64,000 nt of DNA from Bostrychus sinensis (GCA_020698575.1 CM036244.1:25340034-25404033); one strand, 5' to 3'. Counted from the stretch's first letter, positions 23,901 through 38,900 are shown. The notes: generated by a model not told the origin, from the letters alone. A program made the numbers and translations.

Positions 23901-26900
23901 AAGTTATATAAGGGTATCTACTAAAAGGTTGTTGTCTATTAAAGATCTGTTAAGAAATCATTACTTTTAAGCTGCATATGTTGATGAGACTTTATGTGTT
24001 ATTAGGACACCCCTTATCCCTAACACTATTGAAAAACAGTCTGTCTAATACATAAAGACTTCATTAGGTTTTTAGTCTTGAATCCACCAACACCTTTGCT
24101 ATCAAAGAAGTTTTGTTTATTATCATACTGTATAGTTATCTGGCAACAAATACTTGTTACTAATACTTGTACTTGATTTTGCTTATTTTTTAACAAGCAA
24201 AGTTGATACAAAGCACTTCAACCTTTTCCTAAAGTTTCCTTTCGGCTGTGTCATTCTCTGCAGTGCATCTGCAGAGACACACTGCTCCTATGGGTTCACC
24301 TTCAGCCCTTAATGCTCTGGAAGGTCACTGTCAGTCAATGATAAAGTAGATCTTCCTCTTAGACTTCTCCTCGTATGCATGACTGGATTATGAAATTGTT
24401 ACCTGACAATTTGCATGTGTGACATGAGTTGATCTTAAGTGGAAACTAGAAATAACCAGGGTGAACTAGGAATTATTATTTTTATGTTCCCATTATATCA
24501 GACAAAGGATCTCTTGCTTTTACTTTGACATGTTTCGACTGTAGTGATTTTGCACTTACCATGAAGTGCGCTTTCATGCTTTCACACACCTGGACCACCT
24601 GATAGACCTGCCAGGTCTGTCAGACTGGCCATGCCTGAAAAAAACAGCTGATAAAGACACGTCACAGCGGTTATGTGATGTTTCTGAGGAAGACTGTACA
24701 GTACAGTCGAAACACGACTAGGTAGAAGGTATATCTCCTACCTTTTTGTCTGATATAAATAAAATAAATAATATTATACTTTATCAAGAATACAAAATTA
24801 ACCTCCTAAACGTTAACTAGGAATAATACCAACGTTTTTTCCCATGGAGAGAGCAGACTGGGCTGAACATGTTGTCCCAGTAGGGCTCTATCTAACAGTG
24901 TGTGTGTGTCAGTCTAGGTCTGTGAGTCTGCACTGAGATGGACTTTGAGCTTGTCATAACTGTCAGATGAATTAATCAAAATGTCCACCGGAGCAACCTG
25001 CATAAGCACTCAGGCGTGGCAGACACACTCCAACACTAGCTGCAAAATGACATGCAAGTGCACGCTAACACAGGCAACACAAATGCTTTCTTGAACATTT
25101 TAGAGTTCTTGCAAGTGCCTGAAATTCCTAAATATCACAGCAATTTGATTACCTTGGATATTTTACTTGAAAGTATGACTTTGTGTGTTGTGGACAAAAA
25201 CACGCCTACTGCAATACAATCTTTTGACAACAGGATTCTACTAAGGCTGTGCCATTTATCATAATTTCAACCTATGGATGAAAGGAAAACTTTTGTAGCC
25301 ATTTTTCTTGATCCACCTATGTGATGCAGAGGTGCCATCATCAGTGCGCACCTTGTGCAGTTCCCTTAAGTTCTTTAATGGGTTTTTATTGACAGTCTCC
25401 TCTGTGTGGCTGCCCTTGCTACTGGCACATCTTTTTGTCCCACTCTTTTACCTGCTACTTTTTAGTAATTTGCTTGTAGACAGCCCTCTTTAGCTTCTTT
25501 AGCAAAATTTTTCTGTCAATAACTGTCACCTGAACAACAGGATAAATGTCAAAGGTATCCATACCATGATTGTATAGCCTACTGAACCAGACTAAGAGAC
25601 CATATAAAAGTTCAGGAGCAGAGACAGAGGCCAGAACATCCAGGTGGACAGAGTCTTTAGGCAGTTTGTCTGTCTGTTCATCAGTGACTTCTTTAGTTCC
25701 TCAATGAAAGCAAAATATGAATAACCAAGATGGTTTTGGTAACTGACAACCGATTGACTACTTTTATGTAATGTCACAGCCTGGTTAGATTAGGGTAGAT
25801 AATAAAAAAAAGTTTCTATGAGTATTTGAGTTTTTATGTTATACTGGACAAGTACTTAGAGAAATGTGGCGGACCATAATCATCATAAATCCCACTTTAA
25901 TCAGAAGAATTTTGCAAAAGAAACTGATCTGATCAGATCTGGGTGCTATTAAGCCTTTTACTATTGTGTCTACATGGCTACACCTGCTGGTTTTAGGTTT
26001 GTTGACTTGACTTGAGGTTGGACAATCTTGAGACCTCCTAAGACGGAGGGAAATGGTCTTGCCAGATCTCAAAAAGACTCTCAGAGCAGGACATCCTACA
26101 GTGAGGAGAACATTCTTAGCCTGGCTTGTTTGTTTACCAAGGTGCTTGTGCTGCTCTCAAGAAAATATATTTACAACATTTACAGGCTTTTGAAGCAGTT
26201 TGCATTGAACCAAAGGTTGACCATTGAACCTGAGTAGGCAGAGCTGGGCAACACACGAGCTGCGCAACTTTCTCACAGCTACAGAGGTTTTTCTGTAAGA
26301 TTATATTTGCACCTTCAAGAGTGCTAACCACTAAGCCACCCTGCCACTGAATATGACCAAAAGTTTATGAAATACATTTTATTTAATATCAGAAGAGTGC
26401 ATATTGCAACTTTATTTCACAAACAAGTTGCCTTTTTCAAAGAAGCAACAAAATGAAAGTTCTTGCAGGATTTGTTTTGATAAAATATTGTTAATTATAT
26501 TGTTAACACAAAACCGTTGTTATATAGGCTATTTTGATATTGATACAGTATTTCCAAATAAAATAAAAACAAATAATTAATTGCAGAGTCAACATTTGTA
26601 GAATCAACATTTTCTTACAATATAGATATAGGTCTTGACCATGAAACCTTTGCCATAATGAATACTTAACATGTATGCACTATGTGAATGAAAAAGAGCA
26701 AATAAAATGTGTCTCTCTGTGATTTCACTCTCTCCCAAGGAATTTTTGACAAATGTGCTCTAGGTGCATGCACTTTTACACATGCACCATTGTTCTTCTG
26801 CTGTGTGAGCTTAGGGGCAAACAATACAGTAAGCCAGGGGTGGTCTTATACCCCAGTGTAACATCTCCTATTCCTGTTCTGTGTATGGTGGAGGCAGTGT

Positions 26901-29900
26901 GTAATGCTGCTCTTGAACTGAACGCACAAGGGCTGCACTGTCACCTTCTGCCAAAAATACCGACCATCCCTCCTCTGCTTCCTCTATGCCCCGCCTCCTC
27001 TGTCTCTCTCACTGGTCTTTTCAGGAGCAGGCTTCACCATTGTTCAGCTATTACTGGTGAGAGTGAACTGGCTGGCAGGAGCGGGAGGAGGAGGTGTGTG
27101 AATGCCTGAGTGTCGTGGGAAGCCACTCCCCTTTTGTGCCGATTCCAGTCATCACAGCGAAAATGAAGTGCACACGACGCTGCCTGCCAGTGTGACATAC
27201 TGCCACTGTCCCAGAGAGAGAGAGGACAGCCACATTCGCCCCTGTCAAATTCTCTGTGGTGGGACCCTTTCCACTTGTGCATACTCGGACTGTCCTGGGA
27301 AGGACCTGAGAGAGGAAGAGGGGAAATTTCATGTATCTTACGGTTTGGGAGTTGTATGGGACAGACGCTGCAGGATTCTCGGACTAGTCCACCCCAGAGT
27401 GTCGGAGTGGGAGTGTGTGTCGGAGCGGACCAACATGGGGAACCAGGCGGGGAGGCAGGAGGAAACTGAGTCAGGTCTGCCTCAGCATCACTTACTGTAA
27501 CAAAACAATAGATCAGCGCTAATCTCCTGTCAGGCCCAACAGGAGACGAGTCCTGACTAATGAGCTCTGACTGAGGTGCTCTCCAGCCGAGTTCACTTGA
27601 TTAATTCAGTCATACAAGATGTTTGATGAGTTAGTTTAAAGGCTTTATTCTCATGCCATTCTTTGTCTTGACGGTATTACATCTGTTCTTTCATTTGCTG
27701 TGCACATGTGCTCACACTAGGATGGGGAGAGTTGGTCAGGGCAGAGTGCTGAGTGGGATTAGTCTGACTGCAAGCATGAGGGAACCTGCCAGTGGAGATG
27801 CTATCATTACATCTCTCTACTGCCGCTCCAGCTCACTTTGCCTCTGTACAATTTCCATTTCAAAGACACTCAGAACTGCACTCGCCAGCAACTTCATCCA
27901 AAGACAGCCATGAGTTCCCACTTCATTGTAGCTTAGAATATTATTTACTAAATGAGCAATTTCCATATTTCATAATAGTATTCAAACTTGGTAATAGTGT
28001 GCATTTTTCCTGTGCAAGAATGCACTTAATAAATGGCCACCTCGAAGCTATTGGCTTGGACCATAATATCCCAATTGTCATGAATAATAGATGTATGGTG
28101 ATAAGAAAATGTTTTGTTTGTTGCTTTGTTGGACTTTTAGCAAGAAAACTCAGGTCAGTAATGTGTCAAGAAAGAAATAATGAAATTAGATTTTGTACCA
28201 TTGCGAGAAAGAGCTAACAATACTAACTCCATTATTCATTTTTGTGGATTTTTTTGTACCTTTGAGAAGGTACAAAGGGTTTTGTGGCTCAGTGGATAGA
28301 GCATTTACTCCTTAACTAGAAGATTCTTGGTTAAAGTCTAGGTCTAGGCACTATATTTACCATTGCATAATATGGTCAGTGTCTTGGCAGAGATCTCCGT
28401 TGTTCAACTCTTCCCGCTAGTGGCTGACAACACATTGCAGTTTTCCAACAGCATTCCTAATATCGGAACATAGCTTCTCATATACTATACACATGTACAA
28501 TGTTTTATCAGTAGTGGGTGTTCAGCATCCTTTCAGTGCTATATACGTTTTGTTTAGAGATAGAGCAGAGGAGGCTGAGATTGGAAGGCAATGTGAGCAA
28601 GCTGCTGCATGCTCAACAAGATTAGGGCGCAGTTTGTTCTCAGAGTAAACATATAAACACTACCAAGCTCATGCAAAGTGCTCGTTGATTTTCAGTTTTT
28701 TGGTTTAGATTAATTATGAGAAGTCCATACACTAGGGGCTTAATGTTGTACTGTGTAGGGAGTGTAGGGAGCATAAGTCCATAATCATCTGTCAGTTCTA
28801 CCGCGTGAAGCTCCATTATGAAATGAAGTAGGCAGCTATTTAGTTTATTCATCGACTTCCTATTCTGTTGACGAATCGGTTTAATTTCTTATAATGAATA
28901 AGCATTGATTGTCAAAGGGCTTCTTACTAATCATGACAAAATAAAACTAGAAATCATGGACTTGGACTTGGCTGTAGAACTAGTAAGTCCTTAACATTTT
29001 TATAGTGATATAAAAATCATTAATACCACTAGATAGCAGGATTGTGTAAGAAAGCCACAAAGTCTGCTTAGAGATTTTCTATTCTCTCACTATTTTTACA
29101 TGACACTACTAGGGGCATAAAAAAGGTGTTAGTCTGCATATGTTAGTTATTATAAATAAGTCAAATCTAATCAATAACATCAGACTGAAATTTAGAGCTC
29201 ATTCCTGTTGCATTGCTTGATTAGATGAGTAAACAGTTTTTAGCAAACACAAGTAAAAATGCATACAATTTATTCAAATGCTTGGAAATAAATTCTATGT
29301 TAATGAGGAATTTGTTAGATATAGTATTCTGCACTAAATTAAGCAGAAATTTCTTCAGCTAATGTATATAAATATTAAAGTAAAAAATAAAAAACTTGGA
29401 GAATGTATGTATAACACACGTATACAACTTACAAATGTGCAAATTGTACTCTTGACTTTACTTCTGACTTTGAATTGAAAAGCTTTGTCAGATTTTTCTC
29501 AGACTTTGGAAGCCGTTGTGGTGCTGGTTCAGGGCTGGAAATATGGGAACAGGAGGAACAGACCTAGCAGAGATGGATGTTGTTATCTGAGAAACTATGG
29601 CCTAAGGAGTAAGCTGTCTGCTGTAGCGATAAGGAGGCCATTATCAGGACCAGCCTCCACTGACCACTACTACTGCTGCTGCAGAGAGCTAATGTCTGCT
29701 CCATTGACAGAGGCAGAGCAGGAGAGCTGCCAACCCAGAGCCTGTGGTCAGCAAACTGTCAGCTGCTGATGAATTGTCAGTCAAACACAGATGAATAACA
29801 ACAGGGCTATATAGAGTTGCTCCGGTTTGGACAAAGGCTAAAAGGAAAGTGCGAAAATATTTGTGTAACGTTGTATGAGAACTTTTGCTGAGTTTCACAT

Positions 29901-32900
29901 GAACAAAAATGGGAAACGTTTGAATGAGATGCTTGAACGTGTATTGCGCCTAGTAATGACTTTGTGAGTTAAAAGAAAAGCTGCTGTATATTTAGGGAAG
30001 AATGTAGGACTTAAATATCTGTTATGGCCACTCACAGTCTGAGGTTAGTGATCACAACATACAGTATCTCAATGAAAGTGAACCAGATCATCGTTAGGCT
30101 GGATCAAAAAATGGTAAAAAAAAAAAAAATCCCTTCACAACATCCACCTTAGAGTAGAACATGCTCCAGGAAGTAGGTCTATCAGTGTCTAGGTCCACTA
30201 TAACTCCACTAAGTCACTGTATGTTGTGATTTTGCAGAAACAGCTTTCAAATGCAAATGTAGCACCTGTAATCAAGTCCAGACCTTTTACTTGCTCAGTT
30301 TATGATGAATTGATGACAGAAATAGCCCAGACAGCTTAAGAAATATATTTTGAACCAACTGTCCAACTACTTATGAGCCTCCGAAAAAGAGGCTGCTACA
30401 CATTAAAGAGCTGTAATTCCTAAACCCTTTTCCGATTTGGACGCGAATACTCTTAAATTACAGCTGAGAGTCTGCACTTTCAGCACAATTATATAACAGT
30501 TTTTTTAATATGTTTTGGTTTACAGTTTACATTAAAAAAAACTTGTGTCAGTGTCCAAATACTTATGGACCTAACTGTATAAGCCAGAGATAGGGTACAC
30601 CCTGAACAGTGGCCAGTTAATTGCAGGGCTAACACTTACACCTAATATTTACTTGTTTGAGAGGGAAGACTGCTAGCCACTATACCACCAGCACCCCCAG
30701 TAAACAAGCCACTAAATTTAACTATTGTTTTTTTTTTTTTACTGACCTCTAGTGGCTGAACGGTGTTAGCCCTTTCTCAGAATGGTATATCTATTTAGAA
30801 ACTTCCTGGATCCACACCAAAAATGAATAATCTTCTTTGGCCCATTACTGACCATTATAAATTGTGTTGCTAACAAACTAACAAGCCAACTAACAGCTAA
30901 TTGACAGTTGACAACATGTTTCAGATATGGTCCAAAGCTTCTGTAAAACTATTAGTAACTTCGTGATAACAATTTCATTTAGTAAACATTGCTACCCTTG
31001 CTAAAAAGATCATTCTCTGGAAAGACTATTGATATATCACCACAGTCCACTCAGACCAAATGGACACAGAGCAGGGATGTGATGTGAGGAAGTCAGTGTG
31101 TCCAGTTGACATCTGTGACACAGTGTGGAAGTTGCATCACTAATACTTTCCATAGCCCTTAACAGTTGGTCCAGTAAACACACTGACCCAACTGCTCTGG
31201 TAGTTGTTTGTAGAAGGAGGCGAGTACAATTTAAATAGACTTCAGCCTGGAGCTTGTAAAAATCAGTGCTTTATGGTAGAGCAGCTAACAATGGTCGTAT
31301 GAAAGCGACACCAAGTGAATACTGATGAACTGTAAGTGACTTGTGAAACTCAGAGCTTGTGGTTATTGTTCAGTGCGCTCCAGACTATCCTGATGTGGTC
31401 TGCTGGTCTGTCAACAGCTGGTTGGCTCTGTCTGCAGACTGTGGCTCTGTCAGTGCTGTCTGCTATCAATTGTACTGATGCACACAAAGATGGGCTCAGA
31501 TACAGCCTACCTCATAGCCATATACTGAATATTAGATATTCAGTATCAGTTTATCACAGTTCTTGCTATGGGTTGTATTTCTTTGGAAATACTGGGCATC
31601 AATGGGATGTCTCTGCTGCCTTTGACTTGGCAGTGGTTTGTGTTGTTGGACCTGTGTTAGTTGAGATTACAGCCCAATATTGTTTTTGGTTCATTGTGTG
31701 CAAATATTTTCCCTTGTTTTAGCCTAAGCTTTCCTCCCAAAGTCTGATTGCCTCTTTGTCGTCAATCCAGGAAAGTAAACTGCTAAACATTTTCAACAAT
31801 CATGAAAATGTTGTTTATTGATATGTATTATAACAAGTTTACCCACCACACATGCAGCCTATAAAAACAATATTTTATAGGCTGCTCTACTGTTCCTCAT
31901 TCAGGGGATAAATAAGCATATACCATAAGTCTAACTTGGCTGACTGGATGCAGAGGTAATTTTGTTAGTCCACTAGATAAGCATAGGAATCCAGTGTTAA
32001 AAGTCTAAGCATGCAGGCCAGTTAATATGATTCTATCAAAATGAATAAAGGGGCCATAAAGCCAGGCCAAGTGGCTCTCTGAACCCTGCCAGCTCTCAGC
32101 TTTCATACTGCGCTGTAAAGAAAGCATCTAACACTCACTGTTCAAACTGTAACCGGCATGTGAGCTTAAATACACTTAACACAGACAGGTCTTTTATTAT
32201 CAGTTATTGACTTATACTGTACTCTGTAACTGTAAGTGACTTTATAAACTACCATTGACAGTGAACACATCCTGTGAGAATGTATATTGTGGATACAAAA
32301 TTACATCACAATTTAAATATTTGAGCTCTGTATTGAAAATCCCCTGTGTGCTTGCGGGAGCATTTGTCTTTGTCTACATCTGCAGTGGGTATACGTGGTT
32401 ATGTAGTGTTGCTTTAAATAGGTAAGCATTTCACTGCATTGGATATCTCATCTGCTTTATCTTCCTATCTGTAATAGGATACATCCTGTATGCGTCTGAA
32501 GATATGCTATCAGAAGGCAGGTGCACTGGGAGGACATTTTGTCATAAAACATGATGCCACAACATGGACAACCTTGGAGAAGACACAGCTTAGAGCCACT
32601 GTAACAAATGATAAGCGTAAAACAGAGCAGAACAAAAAGCTCTTTAACCTGTGAAACATGCATATTTTTATATTAGCAAAGATATTATAATTTTGACTTG
32701 TGCATACAGCATACAATGATGTTGATGCGAGTTGAAAATGTCAAAACATTATTCACATACAGTAGCTTTCCACATTTTACAAGATATGTATTTAAAAAGT
32801 TGGATAAGTTAAAGTTGGACCCTGCCCACTGTCCATTGTATTTTTTTTTTTTTTTAAATCAGTGTAGCATCTTGCCTAATCTGTGCTTAGGCTGTAGCGT

Positions 32901-35900
32901 CATAGAGCTTCAGCCCTGTTTATCTCCCCACTCTCAGAGGACAGAGTGCTTGCCTGGCTGATGGGCGCCTCTTGACCTGTTGCATGGCTGTTACTGAGAC
33001 AACAGGAAAAGCAGAAACACACATCACACTTTTCTCTCTGCTCTCTACTTCCACCTGAGAGGAAAAGCGCACATCATATTTCCTGGAGAGTCCCAGTCTG
33101 TGCTTGTTTTGTGACGGTGGAGAGGATAGTGCGTCATTAGAAGTGTTAACTCTGTCATTAACTCCTCTGCACCCTTCACTTTTGACCCCTGGGCCCATGT
33201 GAACACTAAAGACATGTGCACTATGCTCCCTATGCGGTGCACTCTGTCACCTCCAGGCTGGCACACTGACCACAGACCAGGGGCTGCTGCTGGATGCATT
33301 CCAGGCTCTTGCTGTGATTTGAAACCTTATCTTCATTAGAAAGAATGAGCAGCACCATGCATTACTGTGATCATGGAAGGACTTACTGAAACTACAGAAG
33401 GCCTTTTCAATCCTGGAAGTCAATGTGCTTAATGAATTTAGTCAATTAGCTAATGTAAAGATCACATTTACACATCTACATTGCCCAGTTTCGAGTCAGT
33501 GTATTAAACAGTGAAGAATGAAAGTATTGTTCCTTCAAAATATTATTACGTCAACAGAAATTTATCTACTACTGTTACTACTAGTACTACTTCAACTACT
33601 GCTACTAATACCAATGCTGTTACCACTACCACTAGTATTTTACCAGTACTACTGATGCAACCACTATTACTATGACTAGTATTACTAAAAACTATGCCAC
33701 TAAGGTCAAAAAGTACTCATTTAGTGATTCTAAAGATTTACTTGAGTAAAAGTAAAAAAACATTTTTAGAACTGTTCTTAAGTAAAAGTCCAACTGTTGT
33801 GCTTAGAAAGTTTTAAAGAATACTTTAAGTTTTAAAGAAGACTTTTTAAAGTGTGCATACGTTTAGTTATTTCCACTTCTGGTTCTGAAGTTTCTGAAGA
33901 CAAAGTGTGTAAGTCAGGTAAGTTACACAGGAATGCTTTGGTCTACATACTGTAGTATTTATATAAACACACAAAGTGGTGCAACATGACTCGTCCTCTA
34001 AAGTTGGTACTTTACAATATTTGCACTTAACTATCGCTAACAGCCCTTCTCCTCTAGGTGAGGATTTATTGCCTGCCTGAAAGCTCCTCAGGGACTGTTT
34101 ATCTGCCCATTCTACTCCTTTTCACAGATTTAGTGCTTCTTAGACACAGCTATAAATGCTGCAGGACCTAAGGAGGCCTATATTAAAGTACTCAACTTAA
34201 TCTGAATTCATTCTCAGCTAGAATCATTTCATTATGATTACTTCAGTCATTTTTATTAACGGCATAAGATTTCATGCTGTGCAGAGTAACACGTTAATGA
34301 ACCCATATAGTACATTAACCAGGGAGTCGTTTTCTGAGGTAAAATGGACTGCTTTGGTTGAGTTTTTGCATGTTACTGCCTCACTAACCATATCCTAATA
34401 ATGAGTAACAGCAACATATCTGCTGTTATGATTACCCATGTTGTCAATTGTAGTGTGTGATAGGCTTCTGTCCCGAAGTATACAGTCTACATTTTTTTAA
34501 ACACCTGTCTGTGCTATCCTCTGGCTTTGAGACCAGTGTCATTTGTGTGTGCATTAGGCAGCTGTGGTAAAGTCAGGGCTGAAAAAGTGGAGATCTAAAG
34601 ATGAGTGAGTTCATGTGTTCCATCTGGCTTCTATTGACTAAGAGCAGGATGAGAAGGGAATATGAAGAAACAGCAAATGGGAAGTGGTCCCAAAGTCTCG
34701 CTGCTGGCATCACTCAAGTTCATGGAAATGGTCTGATCTTAAACACATCACACTTGCCATTCTCTCTAACAATGACATATTGTACTCACGTTTATGGCTG
34801 GCCATATGAGTATATGAAACTTAGTCATAAAAGAGGTATAGGCTGTGTATATCATACAAAGTAGTGTTGCTTCAAACAGTGAATAGTAAATATCCATTTA
34901 TAGCATAGAGCACTGATTTGATATTAACATATATCATGCATGTAAGGGTGCATAATTTAGTCTAGAGTTCTCATTCTGTCACTCATGGATTCACATTGTG
35001 TGAAGTGCAGACGAAAGTGACTGATTTTCTTAATCAAAATCTTGAATGTATTGGAAAAGCACTTATGAATATAAATCTCTAAAATAATAATAATAGTAAT
35101 AATAATATATTTTATTTATATTGCGCTTTCCAAGCCTAATCTCCTCAGTCACACTTAGTGGAGGTAAACTACTTCTGTAGCCACAGCTGCCCTGGGGCAG
35201 ATTGACAGAGGTGTGGCTCCCATTCTGCGCCTACGGCCTCTTTGACCAACACCAAATGCCAGTGAATGCAGTCCTTATTTTCTCTCCCTGTCTCCTCTTT
35301 ACTTAAATCATTTTCAGAGAACGCAGCTGCACATTGAGGGGATCTTAAAGGGCTTTGTACCCAGAGCTGGCAGCTTCAGCTCCTGTTGGTTTTGGTTCAC
35401 CAGGGTGATAGTCTGCTGTCAGTGGCACAGAACTAATCAACCCACAGGGATAAAGGATTTGCATTTTTAATTAAGTAGCTTGGCTGTGTGCACTGTTGTA
35501 GGTGTATATGCTGCTCAGGGTGTGGCGTCTAACCCTATGCCATCTCCTTATTGAATATTTGATGATGAAGAATAGACATGAGATTCAATGCTATGTTTCT
35601 TGATTCCCACTTTGTGCCTTAATGCTCCACATCCACAGGAGGAACCTTTGTCAACTTTTGGAACAACTAGGTCTCTTGTGTCTGTGCCACTGATCATCTA
35701 AAAGCAAACAATAATGGTCGTCAAGTGGCACTCAGTTTATGCCAGGCAACAGTAAATATCTGTGAATGGTCTGGAAAAGCCTGATGCCTTTTGAAATGCC
35801 ACTGTGTTACAGAACTGAATGGCCGTGGATGGGATAGACATACAGTGCCAGGCAGATGCTCTGTTAGGCAAACAATAAGCGTATAGAGGACAGTGGGCAG

Positions 35901-38900
35901 CAAGATAAAACTGCTGAATAATGCATAGATCCAAATGTGACACTCTGTCTATTCATTTAGCATCATTACACATTGTTGACATGGCTATTATGGTGCCATC
36001 TGTACACTGATTCAGTTAGCCTTCAACGGCAATCCAATGTACAGTCCCATGCTCTGCTACTTTTTGAACTACATGAATGGTTAGTCATTTAGTTAGTCAT
36101 AATCATTTCTTTTTACACAAATCATTCACAACCACATTATTTCTGTTGTAGCCTAAAGAACTTAAACACATTTTCTATGCAGTATATGCTTCTACCTAAT
36201 TTTCTGGTTTAATCTGTTTTCCAGGAGCTCAAACTGCAAAGAAGTCTGGTATCCCAGCCCCCAAAGAGATCCCTTCCTCTATATCCAGGGACCGTGTTTC
36301 TCTGAAGGACCAGCTGAGGAGCTCCACTAATAAGAGGATGGTCTCCAGTGCCAGCACTTCAAGCCTCTCCACTTTGGCAAAGCAGACACGAAATACTGCT
36401 AAGTCCCGCGGAGACCCAGAAGGCCAGGAAAAGGGCCTTTTAGAGAGCCAGGTCAAAGAACTGCTGGCTGAAGCCAAAGCTAAAGACTTGGAGATCAGTA
36501 ACCTGAGAACAGAGTTACAACGCTGTAAGAGTAAAGTTGCCAGTGCTTCCACCTCTCCCACCTCATCCAGTGCAGAGCGCCAGGAGGCAGCTGCAGAGAG
36601 AGAGCAAGGCCAGGTGGCAGAGGCGCTAGTGCTGGTCGGGGAACTGAGGGAGAAGAATGGCAAGTTTCAGAGAGAGTTGGCAGCGCTCAGAGAGGAGAAC
36701 CAGTTACTTAAAGAAAAACTGATCTGTTTAGAGAGCTCTCTGCTGCCTAGTACAAACCCCAGCAGTCCCATTAAGGTCATGGTGAACGGTCTCCCCTCTG
36801 ACTCATCTGTTTCTACTGCCAGCCCAGGCAAAACCTCTCCTTCCTCTGCCTCTGACATGGCTAAAGACTCGCCTTCACCTGACTCCTCTGAGTTTGAGAA
36901 GATCCCGTCGTGCTCTGAGTCAGTGAGCAGCGGAATAAGTGGAGAAGCTGTTACAGCCAGTTCTGTTCCCAGCACAGTCCATCAGGATGTATCCTTACAG
37001 AGCCTCACAGATCAGATCCACAAGATGGAGGAGAGCCACCACAGTACAGCTGAGGAGCTGCAGGCCACTTTGCAGGAGCTGTCAGACCAGCAACAGGTGG
37101 TGCAAGAGCTGACGGCAGAGAACGAGCGTCTGAGTCAGGAGAAGCGCCTACTCCAGACATCCCTCCAGCAGCAGAGGGAGCGGGTGGAGGTGTTGGTGCA
37201 AAAGAACGAGGCGCTGGTTGCCCGCATACAGGAGCAGGCCCAGGCCCAGAGAGAGGAGGAGCTGGCGGGTCAGGGGCCACGGCTGGTCGAGCTGGAGCAG
37301 AGATATTCAGAGCTGGTGGAAAGCTCCAGGTTTGAGAGAGAGAAGCTGGTGGATATTCAGCAGCAGCTAACAGGAAGTCTGCGGGCTTTGGAGCAGGAGC
37401 ACCAGGAAGCCCAGGGCCAGGCCTTCTGCCTCAAGGAGGAGCTGGACAGAATGCAGGCCCACATGGACCGAGAGCTGGAGACAGCAAGACAGGCTGCTCA
37501 TGCCGCAGAGGAGCACAGAGCTGCAGCAGAGGCTCTGAGGCTGGAGAACAGCCGGCTAAAGGCTCAGGTGGACATTGAGAGGCAGAAGGTGGGAGAACTA
37601 AAGGCCATGCAGAGCACCAGTGACAGCACAGAGCTGCAGAGTTTACTGAAGATGGCCCACACTGAGAGAGACAAGCTAGAACTGGAGCTGAGCGAGCAGA
37701 GGCAACAGCTGCTCCAGGCCCAAGCTGAAACTGAGCACGCACAGGCTGCAGTGTCCAAGGTACCACTGTTAATAGCTAAACAATGTATTGTTTATTCTTT
37801 ATTGTGTTAAGATATTTTTCTACCCCCAAAAAAGGAAATAATAAGTAGAAGGAACATAGGAGTTTCCAAATAAATTGAACCTCCACTTGTAGTAACATTT
37901 TGAGCTTTGATTTAAGAGAGGTTTTAGCTCTTGGACTAGCTAGCCGCTGTGTTTTCAAACTAGAACGTAGCTGTATTATGAATGGAAATATAATCAACAT
38001 TCCAACAAGGCCAAGAGTAATATCCAAATAAAGAGCCTAGAATGTTTTGCTAAAGGTGGGCATGTCTAAAAGCCCATTATAAATGAAATACTGGGGTGCT
38101 ACAGAGGTGCTGCAGCCAATAAATCCTATTTTTAAGCTTTATAAGGACGCAGCTAAAATCACTATAATTGTTTTTAGTTTTTAGTTCAAAAATTCCTCTA
38201 AAATGACATGTCAAACAATCACACTGTTTTATTGTGGTTGTCTTGGTGAGCTGCTTGGGTCTGTTGCCAAAACTTACTGAAGTTAATATATTAACACAAA
38301 GCCAAGCCATTTTTGGAGACACTTCATCATTTTTGTTCAGGTCTACTCGCTGAGCAGTAATTTCTCTTATTTCTAGACCCTGTTCTCATAACTTTTCCAA
38401 TAATGGTTAAAATTTACATGAGGTTCAAACATAACCACAATTATAAGACAGTCTTTGCAGAAAGAGTAGGGTATTTTTCTTTTTCTACTGCAGTACATGA
38501 AGGTAAATTGCTTTCACATGTTTGTCAGTCTTCACTCTGGTTTTCCCCTTGAACACCACAAACACCATGAAGACCGGGGCACTCTGGTTTGGGCTCATGT
38601 TGGTGGAGTTTCACTTAAATGGGTGTGTCATCTTCAGCAGATTTATGTCATCATTCCTGTACTGTAGCTGTAATGCCAACAGTTGGGTCATTCAAAGATA
38701 TGTGAACCTCTGAGTCACACACTGTCCACTTTGTCAGGACAGGGGCGTGACACATACAGTATATAAATATATTATTGACTCAGACAAAATGTTACAATGT
38801 CTTTTTGTTGAAATAAATTCTATCTTATGGCTAATGTACACCTAAAGTATATAAGCAATGCCTTACACTTAAAATTTCATGATATCCTTTCTCTTTTGTT

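Larger units (their letters stand above)
19082..36224 (+). other. specc1: specc1 intron 3 (17.1 kb) containing an internal first exon
   Basis: Besides the alternative first exon near 27.4 kb it holds a SINE-type fragment (22430-22610), a foldback element (24493-24758), SINE heads near 26.3, 28.3 and 30.6 kb, a hairpin at 31854-31885, an imperfect ACT-rich tract (33570-33700) and one copy of a repeat shared with 52.6 kb (35095-35290). The open frames at 29485-29769 and 31336-31722 are not gene-like. Confidence 0.6.

Noticed and set aside
31336..31722. 128-codon plus-strand open frame with hydrophobic stretches
   Set aside because: No family resemblance and no start context. Hydrophobicity follows from T-rich DNA.
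36667..37766. Several long minus-strand open frames over specc1 exon 4
   Set aside because: Shadows of the GC-rich coiled-coil exon. The plus-strand reading is supported by family similarity and exon phases.
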